This document shows, in pieces, positions 1 to 8,133 of a DNA stretch of 58,537 nt. Each line of letters opens with the position of its first letter. Positions within the stretch are counted from its first letter, which is position 1. A model generated the notes under the pieces. That model was not told the DNA's origin. It saw only the letters and a list, made by a program, of their open reading frames with translations, and did no database searches. The position numbers and the translations under genes are program-made. This DNA comes from Pseudomonas sp. (GTDB lineage Bacteria > Pseudomonadota > Gammaproteobacteria > Pseudomonadales > Pseudomonadaceae), in NCBI GenBank assembly GCA_022448005.1, contig JAKUTK010000029.1, positions 1 to 58,537 on the forward strand. The letters are read 5' to 3'.

Positions 1-4
1 ACGA

Positions 5-36
5 AAAATGCCCGTATCTCACGATACGGGCATTTT
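5..36 (-). terminator. Rho-independent terminator after the Tsx-like gene
   Basis: A perfect 14-bp stem (5-18 with 23-36) closes a TCAC loop. The stem ends in AAAA/TTTT, so it can terminate from either side. It lies 83 bp beyond the stop of the Tsx-like gene on the minus strand, and nothing else is coded between. Confidence 0.85.
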
Positions 37-118
37 CTCTAACCACCGTTCAGACCGCTAGGTTTTCACACAGTCTGTTTCGGCTGCTTTTTTGTTCCAC
101 ACCCTTGCGCCAGCTGGC

Positions 119-940
119 TTAGAAGTGCGCTTTGACCAGCAGACTGGCGGTGTTCTGGTTGGTGCCCCCGACCAGATCGCTGACGAAACCACCGTCTTCG
201 ATGCCGTATTTGTCAGACCAGTAGTCGTATTCGATACCGACGTAGAGTTTGCCTGGCTCGCCGTCCAGCGCCTTGCCCAGGTCGTACTTGATCTGCGGGT
301 TGATGTGCAGGTTCTTCGACATGAAGTCACCGCTGCTTTCCGAACCGGCGTCGTTGACCACCCAGTCGATGAATCCGTCGAACAGGATGTCTGACTTGCC
401 GACCGGGAAGGTCATCGCCCAGGTCGGGGTGACCTGCCACTGGCCGGAGGCGCGGCGGGTGGTGCCGTCGGGCTTGCGGTAATACACGTTGATGGCCAGA
501 CGATCGAAGCCGGGCACATCGAGGTCGACAGCCGGGCCTAGCAGATAGGTCTGATTGGGACGGCCGGCGCTGCTTTCGCCGCGCTCGTAGGTGGCTGCCA
601 GCAACACGTCCTTGACCGGGCCGAAGCTCACATCCTGGCCGCTCAGTTTGCCGAGCGACAGGCGCGGGCTGAATTCGCCGTAGTAGGTGTGTCCTTCCTC
701 GCCTGACAAGCCGTTGTACCACTTGTTATCGACGAACAGGAACATGTCGCCCCAGCTCCAGCCGCTGGCGTGCTCGAAGGTCACGGTTTGCTGGATCTCG
801 CCGGCGTCGATCTTGAAATCCTTGCCATAGAGATAGCTGAGGCTGTTGTTCTGCCAGTGAAGCATGCCATCGGCAAAGGCCGGGGCGGACAGCAGGCAGC
901 CGGCCATCGCCAGCGACAGTGAAGTGCGCTTGAAGGTCAT
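119..940 (-). CDS. Tsx/OmpK-family nucleoside-specific outer membrane channel
   Basis: The 273-residue protein starts with a signal peptide (MTFKRTSLSLAMAG, cleavage near AFA-DG at about residue 23). It continues as alternating amphipathic strands and ends in the terminal Phe (KAHF) typical of outer-membrane beta-barrels. Motifs such as WQNNSLSYLYG and GIEYDYWSDKYGI fit the Tsx/OmpK nucleoside-channel family. It lies 75 bp downstream of an NCS2 permease gene on the same strand and is probably cotranscribed with it, which suggests an outer-membrane pore feeding purines or nucleosides to that permease. The exact substrate is inference. A strong terminator follows. Confidence 0.85.
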   Translation of the reverse strand: MTFKRTSLSLAMAGCLLSAPAFADGMLHWQNNSLSYLYGKDFKIDAGEIQQTVTFEHASGWSWGDMFLFVDNKWYNGLSGEEGHTYYGEFSPRLSLGKLSGQDVSFGPVKDVLLAATYERGESSAGRPNQTYLLGPAVDLDVPGFDRLAINVYYRKPDGTTRRASGQWQVTPTWAMTFPVGKSDILFDGFIDWVVNDAGSESSGDFMSKNLHINPQIKYDLGKALDGEPGKLYVGIEYDYWSDKYGIEDGGFVSDLVGGTNQNTASLLVKAHF

Positions 941-1015
941 GTTGATACCCTTTGGTTTTGTTGTTGTGATGAATGCAGGTGAGGTGCCCGGCGCGTAGGC
1001 CGGGCGCCGGAGCCG

Positions 1016-2515
1016 TCAACCCGTAGGCGTCAGCTGGGCCGATGGGTCGGTGGTGGTGGCTTTTGGATGGACCTTCGAGTAATCGGGGATATTCACGGCC
1101 AGGGTGTTGGTGCCGACCGTGTCCTCGATCAGGTTGTCCGGATCGTAGTCATCCATCTCTTCCGGCTCGCGCGGAAGAAAGAAGTTGAGCAGGATCGCGC
1201 TGAAGGCACCGATGGTGATGGGTGAGCCGAAGATGTTCTTTAGCACGTCGGGCAGGTTGGTCAGCACATCCGGTACGGCGGCTACGCCCAGGCCCAGGCC
1301 CAGCGAGATTGCCACGATCAGCATGTTGCGACGGTTGAGGCCGGCTTCGGCGAGGATCTTGATGCCTGCGATCGCGACTGTGCCGAACATGATCAGCGTG
1401 GCGCCGCCGAGTACCGGCTTGGGCATCAGCTGCAACACGCCACCGACCACCGGGAACAGCGCCAGCAAGATCAGGATGCCGGCGATATACAGACCCACAT
1501 GGCGACTGGCGACGCCGGTCAGCTGTATCACGCCGTTGTTCTGGCTGAAGGTGGTCATCGGCAGGCTGTTGAAGGTCGCGGCCAGCAGCGAGCTGCAACC
1601 GTCGCCGAGAATGCCGCCCTTGATGCGCTTCATGTACAGCGGGCCCTTGACCGGCTCACGCGAGATCATCGAGTTAGCGGTCAGATCACCGGCTGTCTCC
1701 AGCGGCGTAATCAGAAAGATCACCGCGATGGGGATGAAGGCCATCCAATCGAAGGCAAAGCCGAACTTGAACGGTTGCGGCACGCTGACTGCCGGCAAGG
1801 CGGCCAGGCTGGAAAAATCCACCATGCCCATCATCCAGGCGGCCGCGTAGCCCACCACCAGCGCCACGATTACCGCCGACAAGCGCAGCAAGGGGAGGCC
1901 AAAGCGATTGAGGACGATGATGGTGCCGAGGACCAACCCGGCCAGCGCAAGGTTAGGCAGCGCTCCGGGGTTTTCCGCGCCATAGCCACCGGCAATGTCG
2001 GTCATCGAGACCTTGATCAGCGACAGACCCATCAGGCTGATGATGGTGCCGGTGACCACCGGCGTGATGATTCGGCGCAGTTTATCGATATAGCGGCTGA
2101 CGGCGATTTCGACGAAGGCTGCGCAGAAGCCGACGCCGAACAGCGTGGCTAGGATGTCTTCCGGGCTGCCACCCCGATTCTTGACGATAAAGCCGGCCGC
2201 CAGAATCACGCTGAGAAAGCCGAAGCTGGTGCCCTGCAGACAAAGCATGCCGGCGCCGATCGGCCCGATGCGCTTGGCCTGGATAAAGGTGCCGAGGCCC
2301 GAGACGAACAGCGCCATGCTCACGAGGTAGGGGACATAGTCGCCCAACCCCAGCACGCTGCCGATGATCAGTGTCGGTGTGATGACGCCGACGAAGCTGG
2401 CGAGTACGTGCTGTATCGCGGCGAATGTAGCGGGGATCGGACCCGGGCGATCTTCGAGCTGATAGATCAGGTCCTGGTTGGGAGCGTCACCGCTCCTGGA
2501 TTCGGTTGCGGTCAT
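1016..2515 (-). CDS. NCS2 nucleobase:cation symporter (xanthine/urate type)
   Basis: This 499-residue polytopic inner-membrane protein belongs to the NCS2 (xanthine/uracil permease) family. The family signature reads QNNGVIQLTGVASR near residue 325, and a second conserved segment, FLITPLETAGDLTANS, carries the acidic residue of TM8. The first 30 and last 50 residues are hydrophilic and acidic; the C-terminal tail is longer than usual. It is the first gene of a two-gene unit with the Tsx-like channel. About 150 bp upstream is an ATTGTGCACAAT palindrome shared with other purine-gene promoters in the window, so it is probably controlled by the local GntR regulator. Xanthine or urate is the likely substrate from context; sequence alone does not decide. 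Confidence 0.88.
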   Translation of the reverse strand: MTATESRSGDAPNQDLIYQLEDRPGPIPATFAAIQHVLASFVGVITPTLIIGSVLGLGDYVPYLVSMALFVSGLGTFIQAKRIGPIGAGMLCLQGTSFGFLSVILAAGFIVKNRGGSPEDILATLFGVGFCAAFVEIAVSRYIDKLRRIITPVVTGTIISLMGLSLIKVSMTDIAGGYGAENPGALPNLALAGLVLGTIIVLNRFGLPLLRLSAVIVALVVGYAAAWMMGMVDFSSLAALPAVSVPQPFKFGFAFDWMAFIPIAVIFLITPLETAGDLTANSMISREPVKGPLYMKRIKGGILGDGCSSLLAATFNSLPMTTFSQNNGVIQLTGVASRHVGLYIAGILILLALFPVVGGVLQLMPKPVLGGATLIMFGTVAIAGIKILAEAGLNRRNMLIVAISLGLGLGVAAVPDVLTNLPDVLKNIFGSPITIGAFSAILLNFFLPREPEEMDDYDPDNLIEDTVGTNTLAVNIPDYSKVHPKATTTDPSAQLTPTG

Positions 2516-2540
2516 GAGTCAAGCCTGCCATTCGTTATTG

Positions 2541-2609
2541 TTCGGTCATGGGCTTCCGAGGCTGCACGGACCTCGTAGCCTGACCGTCGAAAAGCTGTTC
2601 GTTCGGTCA
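2541..2609. promoter_or_regulatory. Two TGACCGAA half-sites upstream of the NCS2-tsx unit
   Basis: TTCGGTCA (reverse of TGACCGAA) occurs at 2541-2548 and again at 2602-2609, with a further TGACCG at 2581-2586. The same half-site forms full TGAC-N6-GTCA palindromes upstream of the azgA-type permease gene and xdhA. Here only half-sites are seen, so binding is a weaker inference. Confidence 0.35.
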
Positions 2610-2664
2610 GGTTGGGCTCGACTATACCAACCTGTGAACAGCTGTTGAAACAATTAATTTAACG

Positions 2665-2676
2665 ATTGTGCACAAT
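2665..2676. promoter_or_regulatory. Putative GntR operator ATTGTGCACAAT
   Basis: A perfect 12-bp palindrome located 150 bp upstream of the NCS2 permease start. Its core TTGTGCACAA is identical to the one upstream of the GntR gene at 13918-13927 and differs only in the central two bases from the TTGTATACAA sites upstream of puuE and the azgA-type gene. FadR/FCD-type GntR proteins typically bind sites of this form. Assignment to the local regulator is inference from position and recurrence. Confidence 0.65.
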
Positions 2677-2728
2677 TGTGCTGGCAGGGCAGTGGTTGCC
2701 CGCTGGGTGGGGCTTGATTCAATGTCAG

Positions 2729-4279
2729 TCAGCGGTTTGGCTGCAGCTCCCGCGCGACGTTCTCGGCCAGGCCGGCACCGGCTTCGCTCATGGTCAGGTA
2801 AGTGCGATCCGCGCCGGCCTCCTCGATCTGCTGGGCGATGTCTTCGTACATCGCGTGGGAGACGATCAGCCCATCAAAACCTTTGCCACGCAGCTTGCGG
2901 GTAGAAATGATCTTCGCTTCCGCATCGTTCATCGCCAGGATCACCGCCTCGACCTTGTTCATCTCCAGGCTCTCCCAGAACATCTGGTCTTCGGCGTCAG
3001 CGAACAGTACGTGGCGGCCTTTCTCGCTGCTCTTTTCTACGGTTACCGGGTCGGAATCGAGACTGATCAATCGCCAGCCCTGATTCTGCAAATGGTCGTA
3101 GGCGGCGCGGCCGGTGCGGCCCATACCCATGATCAGGATCTGCGCGTCGCCCAGCGACACCGGCTGTTCGTCTGGGTGGCGTGTGTTGCGCTCCAGAGGA
3201 ATCAGGCGTCTGGCAAAGCGGTCGTAGAGCGGGTGTGAAATCCGGTTGAGCTGAGCAGAGACAACAAACGACAGGGCCACGGTGATGGCCAGTGGGGTAA
3301 GCCATTGCGGCAGCACCACGCTGGCGACAATCAGGCCGAACTCACTGTAGTTGGTCAGGCTTGCAGCGCTGAGAAAGGCACTGCGCGCGCGCAGGCGGAA
3401 CAGCAGGAACAGGAAAAAGAACAGCGCGCCCTTGAGCGGCAACAGCAGTGCTACTGCGCCGGCAAAGAGCATGGCGTTCATGTCCGGCAGACCACCGATG
3501 CCGATCTGCAGAAAGAACCCGACCAGGAAGACTTCCTTGATCGCCCAGAGTGAATTGGACAGCTCGGTGGCGCGCTTGTGTTTGGCCAGCATCGCACCGA
3601 AGGCCAGCGCGCCCAGCTCGGAGCTCAGGCCCACATATTCAAAGCCGAGACCGCCGGCGACCAGCGCCAGCATCAGCCCCAGCAACACCATCAGTTCCTC
3701 GTGGCCGCTGTGATCGAGCAGGCGGAACAGCAGCGGGCGCAGCAGCGGAAGGCCAAACACCAGCAGCGCCCAGGCTGACGGCACCTTTCCGCTGGCGATG
3801 CTCATCACCACCAAAGCGATCAGGTCCTGAATGATCAGGACGCCAATGGCGACACGGCCATGAAAGGCGCGCAGTTCGCGTTTGCCTTCCAGCACTTTCG
3901 CGGCCAGTACGGTACTGGAGAACGACAGGGCGATCGCCAGCAACAGACTGTCGCGCCAGCTGGTGTCGAGAAACAGCAGAATCGCCGGCAGTACCACCAG
4001 GCTGGATATGCCGAAGTGGAGCAGGCTGCCGCCGATGACTTCGCGGCGCACCAGGTTGCTCAGCTTGAGCTTGAGACCGACCGTGAACAGCAGCAGCAGC
4101 ACGCCCAGGTGCGCGAGGTGCTCGAGAATCACACTGTCGGTCGGGCCGACCCCGAAATGTTCGCCAAAGGCGGCGAGGGCAAAGCCGGCGGCCAGATAAC
4201 CAATCAGGGGTGGCAGCCCGATCGAGCGTGTCGCAAGGCCGAGGATGAATGCGAAGGCGATCCAGGTTGCTTCGATCAT
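2729..4279 (-). CDS. KefC/YbaL-type monovalent cation:proton antiporter with RCK domain
   Basis: The 516-residue protein has about 12 hydrophobic segments over residues 1-355, with the CPA2 exchanger pattern (GPP-like LPPLIGYLAAGF near the N-terminus, QDLIALVV in the core). A cytosolic TrkA-N/RCK domain follows, beginning with the nucleotide-binding motif ILIMGMGRTGRAAYD near residue 385. This is the architecture of KefC/YbaL-like K+ or Na+/H+ antiporters. It is shorter than KefC (about 620 residues) and there is no KefF-like partner gene nearby. It stands alone between purine permease genes on the same strand and has no clear role in purine metabolism. Confidence 0.85.
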   Translation of the reverse strand: MIEATWIAFAFILGLATRSIGLPPLIGYLAAGFALAAFGEHFGVGPTDSVILEHLAHLGVLLLLFTVGLKLKLSNLVRREVIGGSLLHFGISSLVVLPAILLFLDTSWRDSLLLAIALSFSSTVLAAKVLEGKRELRAFHGRVAIGVLIIQDLIALVVMSIASGKVPSAWALLVFGLPLLRPLLFRLLDHSGHEELMVLLGLMLALVAGGLGFEYVGLSSELGALAFGAMLAKHKRATELSNSLWAIKEVFLVGFFLQIGIGGLPDMNAMLFAGAVALLLPLKGALFFFLFLLFRLRARSAFLSAASLTNYSEFGLIVASVVLPQWLTPLAITVALSFVVSAQLNRISHPLYDRFARRLIPLERNTRHPDEQPVSLGDAQILIMGMGRTGRAAYDHLQNQGWRLISLDSDPVTVEKSSEKGRHVLFADAEDQMFWESLEMNKVEAVILAMNDAEAKIISTRKLRGKGFDGLIVSHAMYEDIAQQIEEAGADRTYLTMSEAGAGLAENVARELQPNR

Positions 4280-4385
4280 GGGTCAGACCTTCTCGTTCGG
4301 GCGGGCGGGGATAGGGCGGCGGGGCATTTTAACGGTGGTGCGGTGCTTGTCGAGTGTCAGGCGCCTGGAGAATAAAGCAAGGCAG

Positions 4386-4415
4386 AAAAAATCAGGCCCG
4401 CACATGGCGGGCCTG
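4386..4415 (-). terminator. Terminator after the second NCS2 permease gene
   Basis: A 9-bp GC stem (4393-4401 with 4407-4415, loop ACATG) is followed on the minus strand by six T residues (4386-4391). It lies 24 bp beyond the permease stop codon. Confidence 0.85.
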
Positions 4416-4438
4416 GGGGCTGACACGGAACGGGTTTG

Positions 4439-5788
4439 TCAGTGATGCGCAGCGCCTGTGAGCGCCTGGCGTTCGGCGCCACCGAGCACGTTGAACAGCA
4501 GGTTGAGGGTCACCGCGCTGAGCGTCGCCACCGCGATACCGCTGTGGGTGATCGGCTCCATCCAATGCGGCAGATGCGCAAAGAACTCAGGGCGGACTAC
4601 CGGCACCATCCCGAGGCCGATGCTCACCGCCACCAGCAGTTGGTTTCGACGGTCACCGATGTCAGCTTCCTGAAGAATCTTGATACCAGTGGCCGCGACC
4701 ATGCCGAACATGGCGATGCCGGCGCCGCCCAGCACCGCCGCCGGAATCGAAGCCACCATGAATGCAGCCTTGGGCAGCAGGCTCAGGCTGATCAGGAACA
4801 GCCCGGCAATGGCCGTGACGTAGCGGCTGCGTACGCCGGTCATCTGCACCAGGCCGATGTTCTGGGCAAAGGAGGAGTGGGTGAAGGTGTTCATGAAACC
4901 GGCGAGAAAAGTCGCCCCGGCATCGCACAACAGGCCGCGGCGCAGTTGCTTCGGGTCCACTTCCTGACCGGTGATCTTGCCCAGCGCGAGGAACATGCCG
5001 GCGGACTCGACAAAGATGATCACCACCACCAGGCACATCGACAGGATCGGTGCGAGCAGGAACTGCGGCGCACCGAAGTGATTCGGCGTAACCACCTGAA
5101 ATGCTGGTGCAGCGCTGATGCCGGACAGGTCGACCATGCCCAGACTGCCGGCCAGCACATAGCCCAAGGCCATGCCCACCAGGACTGAAACGTTGACCCA
5201 GAAGCCGCGCATGAACTGATTGATCAGCAGGATAACCGCCAGCACAGCTGCCGCCACGCCGAGGTAGGGCAGGGCGCCGAACTGACCGGTGCCGCTGCCA
5301 CCACCCGCCCAGTTCACCGCCACCGGGAACAGCGAGAGGCCGATGGCGGTGATCACGGTGCCCGTCACCAGCGGCGGAAACAGGCGCACAATCTTGCACA
5401 CGAACGGCGCGATCAATAGGCCGAAGAAGCCGGCTGCGATGGTCGCGCCGAAAATTCCGGTCATGCCCACGCCGGGCATGCCGGCCATCACTACCATGCT
5501 GCTGACCGCCGCGAAGCTGGCGCCCATCATCACCGGCATGCGGATGCCCACCGGCCCGATGCCCATCGATTGCACGACCGTGGCGATGCCCGCTACCAGC
5601 AGGTCGGCGTTGATCAGGAAGGCGATCTCCTCACGAGACAGCCCTGCTGCCTGCCCCACGATCAGCGGGACGGCAACCGCGCCGCCATACATCAGCAGCA
5701 CATGCTGGAAACTCACCAGCAGCATCTGCAGCAAGGGCAGCCGCTTCTCTGTGGCGGGTGCGGTCTCCCGCTCGGTCACATCGTTCAT
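4439..5788 (-). CDS. NCS2 permease, urate/xanthine-type (UacT/PucJ-like)
   Basis: This 449-residue NCS2 family protein has the signature QNIGLVQMTGVRSR and the TM8 segment FVESAGMFLALGKITG, in which Glu is the conserved acidic residue. The FVESAG...LGKITG form is typical of the urate/xanthine branch (UacT, PucJ/PucK, UapA) rather than the uracil branch (TAE/FAESVG). The gene follows puuD, the urate-oxidising enzyme, in the same direction, but a strong terminator at 5959-5986 separates them, so it probably has its own promoter in the 210-bp gap. Urate uptake is the most likely role. It has its own terminator just downstream. Confidence 0.85.
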   Translation of the reverse strand: MNDVTERETAPATEKRLPLLQMLLVSFQHVLLMYGGAVAVPLIVGQAAGLSREEIAFLINADLLVAGIATVVQSMGIGPVGIRMPVMMGASFAAVSSMVVMAGMPGVGMTGIFGATIAAGFFGLLIAPFVCKIVRLFPPLVTGTVITAIGLSLFPVAVNWAGGGSGTGQFGALPYLGVAAAVLAVILLINQFMRGFWVNVSVLVGMALGYVLAGSLGMVDLSGISAAPAFQVVTPNHFGAPQFLLAPILSMCLVVVIIFVESAGMFLALGKITGQEVDPKQLRRGLLCDAGATFLAGFMNTFTHSSFAQNIGLVQMTGVRSRYVTAIAGLFLISLSLLPKAAFMVASIPAAVLGGAGIAMFGMVAATGIKILQEADIGDRRNQLLVAVSIGLGMVPVVRPEFFAHLPHWMEPITHSGIAVATLSAVTLNLLFNVLGGAERQALTGAAHH

Positions 5789-5958
5789 GCAAAAACACCT
5801 CGGACGCTTTTGTTATTGGATGGTCGCGGTGGCCCCGCCGAACGAGCGGGGCCGGGTATAGGGTGCTCGGGGTTTCGGCTGTCGCCGTCCGCTGGGCTTG
5901 ATTTCGGGTTGAGCTGAGGCCTCGCCTGGTGCAGAGCGGCTTGAGCGTTGAAGAGGTG

Positions 5959-5986
5959 AAAAAAAGCCGCGCTCGAAAGCGCGGCT
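5959..5986 (-). terminator. Terminator of the puuE-uraD-alc-allA-puuD operon
   Basis: AGCCGCGCT (5965-5973) and AGCGCGGCT (5978-5986) pair around a CGAA loop. On the minus strand the stem is followed by seven T residues (5959-5965). It lies just 13 bp after the puuD stop codon. Confidence 0.9.
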
Positions 5987-5998
5987 GGTGAGCGGCGA

Positions 5999-7252
5999 TC
6001 AGTCGATCGGCGCGCCCTTGTCGATCCAGGCACCGAGCAAGTCGCGCTCTTCCTGGGTCATGTTGGTCATGTTGCCCAGCGGCATGATCTGGCTGGCCAC
6101 GGCTTGCGCATGAATCTTCGCAGCCTGCAGGCGGATCTGCTCAGGCGTATCGAACATCACGCCTGCCGGCGCTGCGCTGAACAGCGGGCTGCTCGGCTGC
6201 GCGGCGTGGCAAACGGTGCAGCGCTCGTTGATCACCCGATGAACCACGGCAAACTCGCTGTTGCCGGCTTGCGCGGCCGGTGCTGCGGCAGCGGCCTGTT
6301 GGGCTTCGAGGCTTTGCTCGCGCGGGCTGGTTGGCACCGCATTGGGCACGCCACCCTGGCGGTTCGGCGCAGTGACGAACGCCAGACAGATCATGCCGAC
6401 TGCCGCAGCAGGCAGTGTCCAGGCGAAGCGATTGCTGTCATGACGGGTGTTGAAGTAGTGACGCACCAGCACCGCCAGTACCGAGATACCGGCCAGGATC
6501 AGCCAGTTGTACTGGCTGCCGTAGGTGCTCGGGAAGTGGTTGCTGATCATGATGAACAGCACCGGCAAGGTGAAGTAGTTGTTGTGGCGCGAGCGCAGCA
6601 GGCCCTTGGCGGGCAGCAATGGGTCCGGCGTGCGATTCTGCTCGATGGCAGCGACCAGCGCACGTTGTGCCGGCATGATGATGCGGAACACGTTGCCGAC
6701 CATGATGGTTCCGATCAGCGCGCCGGTGTGGATGTACGCCGCACGTCCGCTGAAGACCTGCGAATAGGCCCACGCAGCGAAGATCACCAAGACGAACAGG
6801 ATCAGACCGAGCAGTGCGGGCTTCTTGCCAAGCGGCGAGTCACAGAGCAGGTCATAGACGAACCAGCCGACGATCAGCGAGCCGAAACCGATGGCAATAG
6901 CCATGGCCGGCGCCAGATCACTGCCAGGCGCGATCAGGTAGAGCGAAGGGTTGAGGTAGTAGACCACCATCAGCAGGGTCACGCCCGACAGCCAGGTGGT
7001 GTAGGCCTCCCACTTGAACCAGTGCAGGTTGTCCGGCATCTGCGGCGGTGCCAACTTGTACTTTTCCAGGTGGTAGATGCCGCCGCCGTGAATCGCCCAG
7101 AGATCGCCCGACAGGCCGTCGCGGGGGTTGGCGCGGTTAAGGTTGTTTTCCAGCCAGACGAAATAGAACGACGCACCGATCCAGGCGATGCCGACGATCA
7201 TGTGTATCCAGCGAACAGTAAGGTTCAGCCATTCGGTCAAATGTGCTTCCAC
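5999..7252 (-). CDS. puuD: Membrane-bound cytochrome c urate oxidase PuuD
   Basis: PuuD oxidises urate to 5-hydroxyisourate and passes electrons to its own cytochrome c domain instead of making hydrogen peroxide. The protein starts with the family motif WIHMIVGIAWIGASFYFVWL, has about eight membrane segments to roughly residue 290, an Ala/Pro/Gln-rich linker, and a C-terminal cytochrome c domain with the heme site CTVCH near residue 345 and Met residues in MPLGNMTNMT as candidate axial ligands. I chose the GTG at 7250-7252: it gives the expected N-terminus (MEAHLTEWLNL) and is preceded by AAGAGG at good spacing; the frame is open to 7279. It is the last gene of the ureide operon and no soluble uricase gene was seen in the window. 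Confidence 0.92.
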   Translation of the reverse strand: MEAHLTEWLNLTVRWIHMIVGIAWIGASFYFVWLENNLNRANPRDGLSGDLWAIHGGGIYHLEKYKLAPPQMPDNLHWFKWEAYTTWLSGVTLLMVVYYLNPSLYLIAPGSDLAPAMAIAIGFGSLIVGWFVYDLLCDSPLGKKPALLGLILFVLVIFAAWAYSQVFSGRAAYIHTGALIGTIMVGNVFRIIMPAQRALVAAIEQNRTPDPLLPAKGLLRSRHNNYFTLPVLFIMISNHFPSTYGSQYNWLILAGISVLAVLVRHYFNTRHDSNRFAWTLPAAAVGMICLAFVTAPNRQGGVPNAVPTSPREQSLEAQQAAAAAPAAQAGNSEFAVVHRVINERCTVCHAAQPSSPLFSAAPAGVMFDTPEQIRLQAAKIHAQAVASQIMPLGNMTNMTQEERDLLGAWIDKGAPID

Positions 7253-7389
7253 GATAATTACCTCTTGCACGGCTGGCACGCCAACCGTTGTTTCTTCTTA
7301 TTCGACTCGTCGCAAGTGTTCCGCTTGTTCTGAAGCACGCATGTCTGGTGTCGGCTAGTCCATAGCCGCGCCGGTCATGCCCGCGCTGA

Positions 7390-7914
7390 TCAATCGGTTG
7401 CCTGGCCGGAGTCCCGGTGGGGGTCGAGGAGAAGCTGCTCGTCCTCGGTGAAAAAATGCTCGTCGCAGTTGTTGCCAGAACCGCTGCGATCGACCACCAG
7501 GAATTCATCCCGCTTTTCGATCGTCAGCACCGGGTGGTGCCAGACGCCGCGGTGGTAATTGACGCCCTGCCTGCCGTTGCTGCGGAAGGCGCGGACGTTA
7601 CCCGGTACAGGTGCATCGCCAGGTGGCGCGACCACGACCAGAAAGGGGTTGCCGAGCAGCGGAATGAAAGCCTGGCTGCCCTGCGGGTGTCTTTCGAGCA
7701 TGCGAATGACCAGCGGCATTTCCAGCGCGTCGGCGGCGAAAATGCTGATGATGGCCTGGTCGTCCGGCTGCGCGGTCTCGACCGTCGCCAGCTTGTGATA
7801 GCGGCGGGTGGAACCGTTGTTGATCATGAAGTAGTCGCTGCCTTCGGTTTCGATGACATCACCGAAGGGGGCAAAGGCTTCCTTGGTCAGCGGTTCGATC
7901 TTGAGTGTGCGCAT
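7390..7914 (-). CDS. allA: Ureidoglycolate lyase
   Basis: AllA (cupin fold, dimeric, cytoplasmic) splits ureidoglycolate into glyoxylate and urea, the last step after allantoicase. The 174-residue length matches the family. Recognisable motifs are FAPFGDVIE near residue 14, MLERHPQGSQAFIPL near 72-86, and GVNYHRGVWHHP near 116-127, which holds the conserved substrate-pocket histidines. It lies downstream of alc and 137 bp upstream of puuD on the same strand. The 219-bp gap to alc is filled by a REP pair and another inverted repeat, which could change relative expression within the operon. Confidence 0.93.
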   Translation of the reverse strand: MRTLKIEPLTKEAFAPFGDVIETEGSDYFMINNGSTRRYHKLATVETAQPDDQAIISIFAADALEMPLVIRMLERHPQGSQAFIPLLGNPFLVVVAPPGDAPVPGNVRAFRSNGRQGVNYHRGVWHHPVLTIEKRDEFLVVDRSGSGNNCDEHFFTEDEQLLLDPHRDSGQATD

Positions 7915-7936
7915 GCTGTGCTCGTTATCTGGAAAA

Positions 7937-7998
7937 TGTAGGAGCGAGCTTGCTCGCGATCCTCGGTTGCGTCATTCGCGAGCAAGCTCGCTCCTACA
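7937..7998. repeat. Inverted pair of REP elements
   Basis: TGTAGGAGCGAGCTTGCTCG (from 7937) and its reverse complement ending at 7998 form an almost perfect 24-bp inverted pair around a 14-bp centre. This is the well-known pseudomonad REP type. It lies inside the operon between alc and allA; a related pair is at 19300-19363. Confidence 0.88.
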
Positions 7999-8043
7999 GG
8001 GTTATGTCTCTATGTCGGCGGCGGGAATCTGGCCGATGCCGTC

Positions 8044-8124
8044 TGTAGGGTGGGCCGGGCGGCGCTCCGCTTCAGCCCTCCGCGACGTAGTCATCGACGG
8101 TCAGGTAGCAAGCCCGCCCTACAA
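8044..8124. repeat. TGTAGGGTGGGC-bounded inverted repeat
   Basis: TGTAGGGTGGGC at 8044-8055 is matched in inverted form by the GCCCGCCCTACA ending at 8124, with one mismatch. The unit fills the rest of the alc-allA gap. Related GTAGGGTGGA repeats occur at 17607-17854 and 20263-20347, so this is a second dispersed repeat family in the genome. Confidence 0.65.
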
Positions 8125-8133
8125 GTTGCGCCC

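Noticed and set aside
7270..7300. TGGCACG...TTGT resembling a sigma-54 promoter upstream of puuD
   Set aside because: On the wrong strand for puuD and the spacing between the two blocks does not fit -24/-12.
6104..7333. 409-codon plus-strand open frame opposite puuD
   Set aside because: Composition rich in Arg/His/Asp/Gln typical of antisense translation of a membrane protein; puuD is certain.
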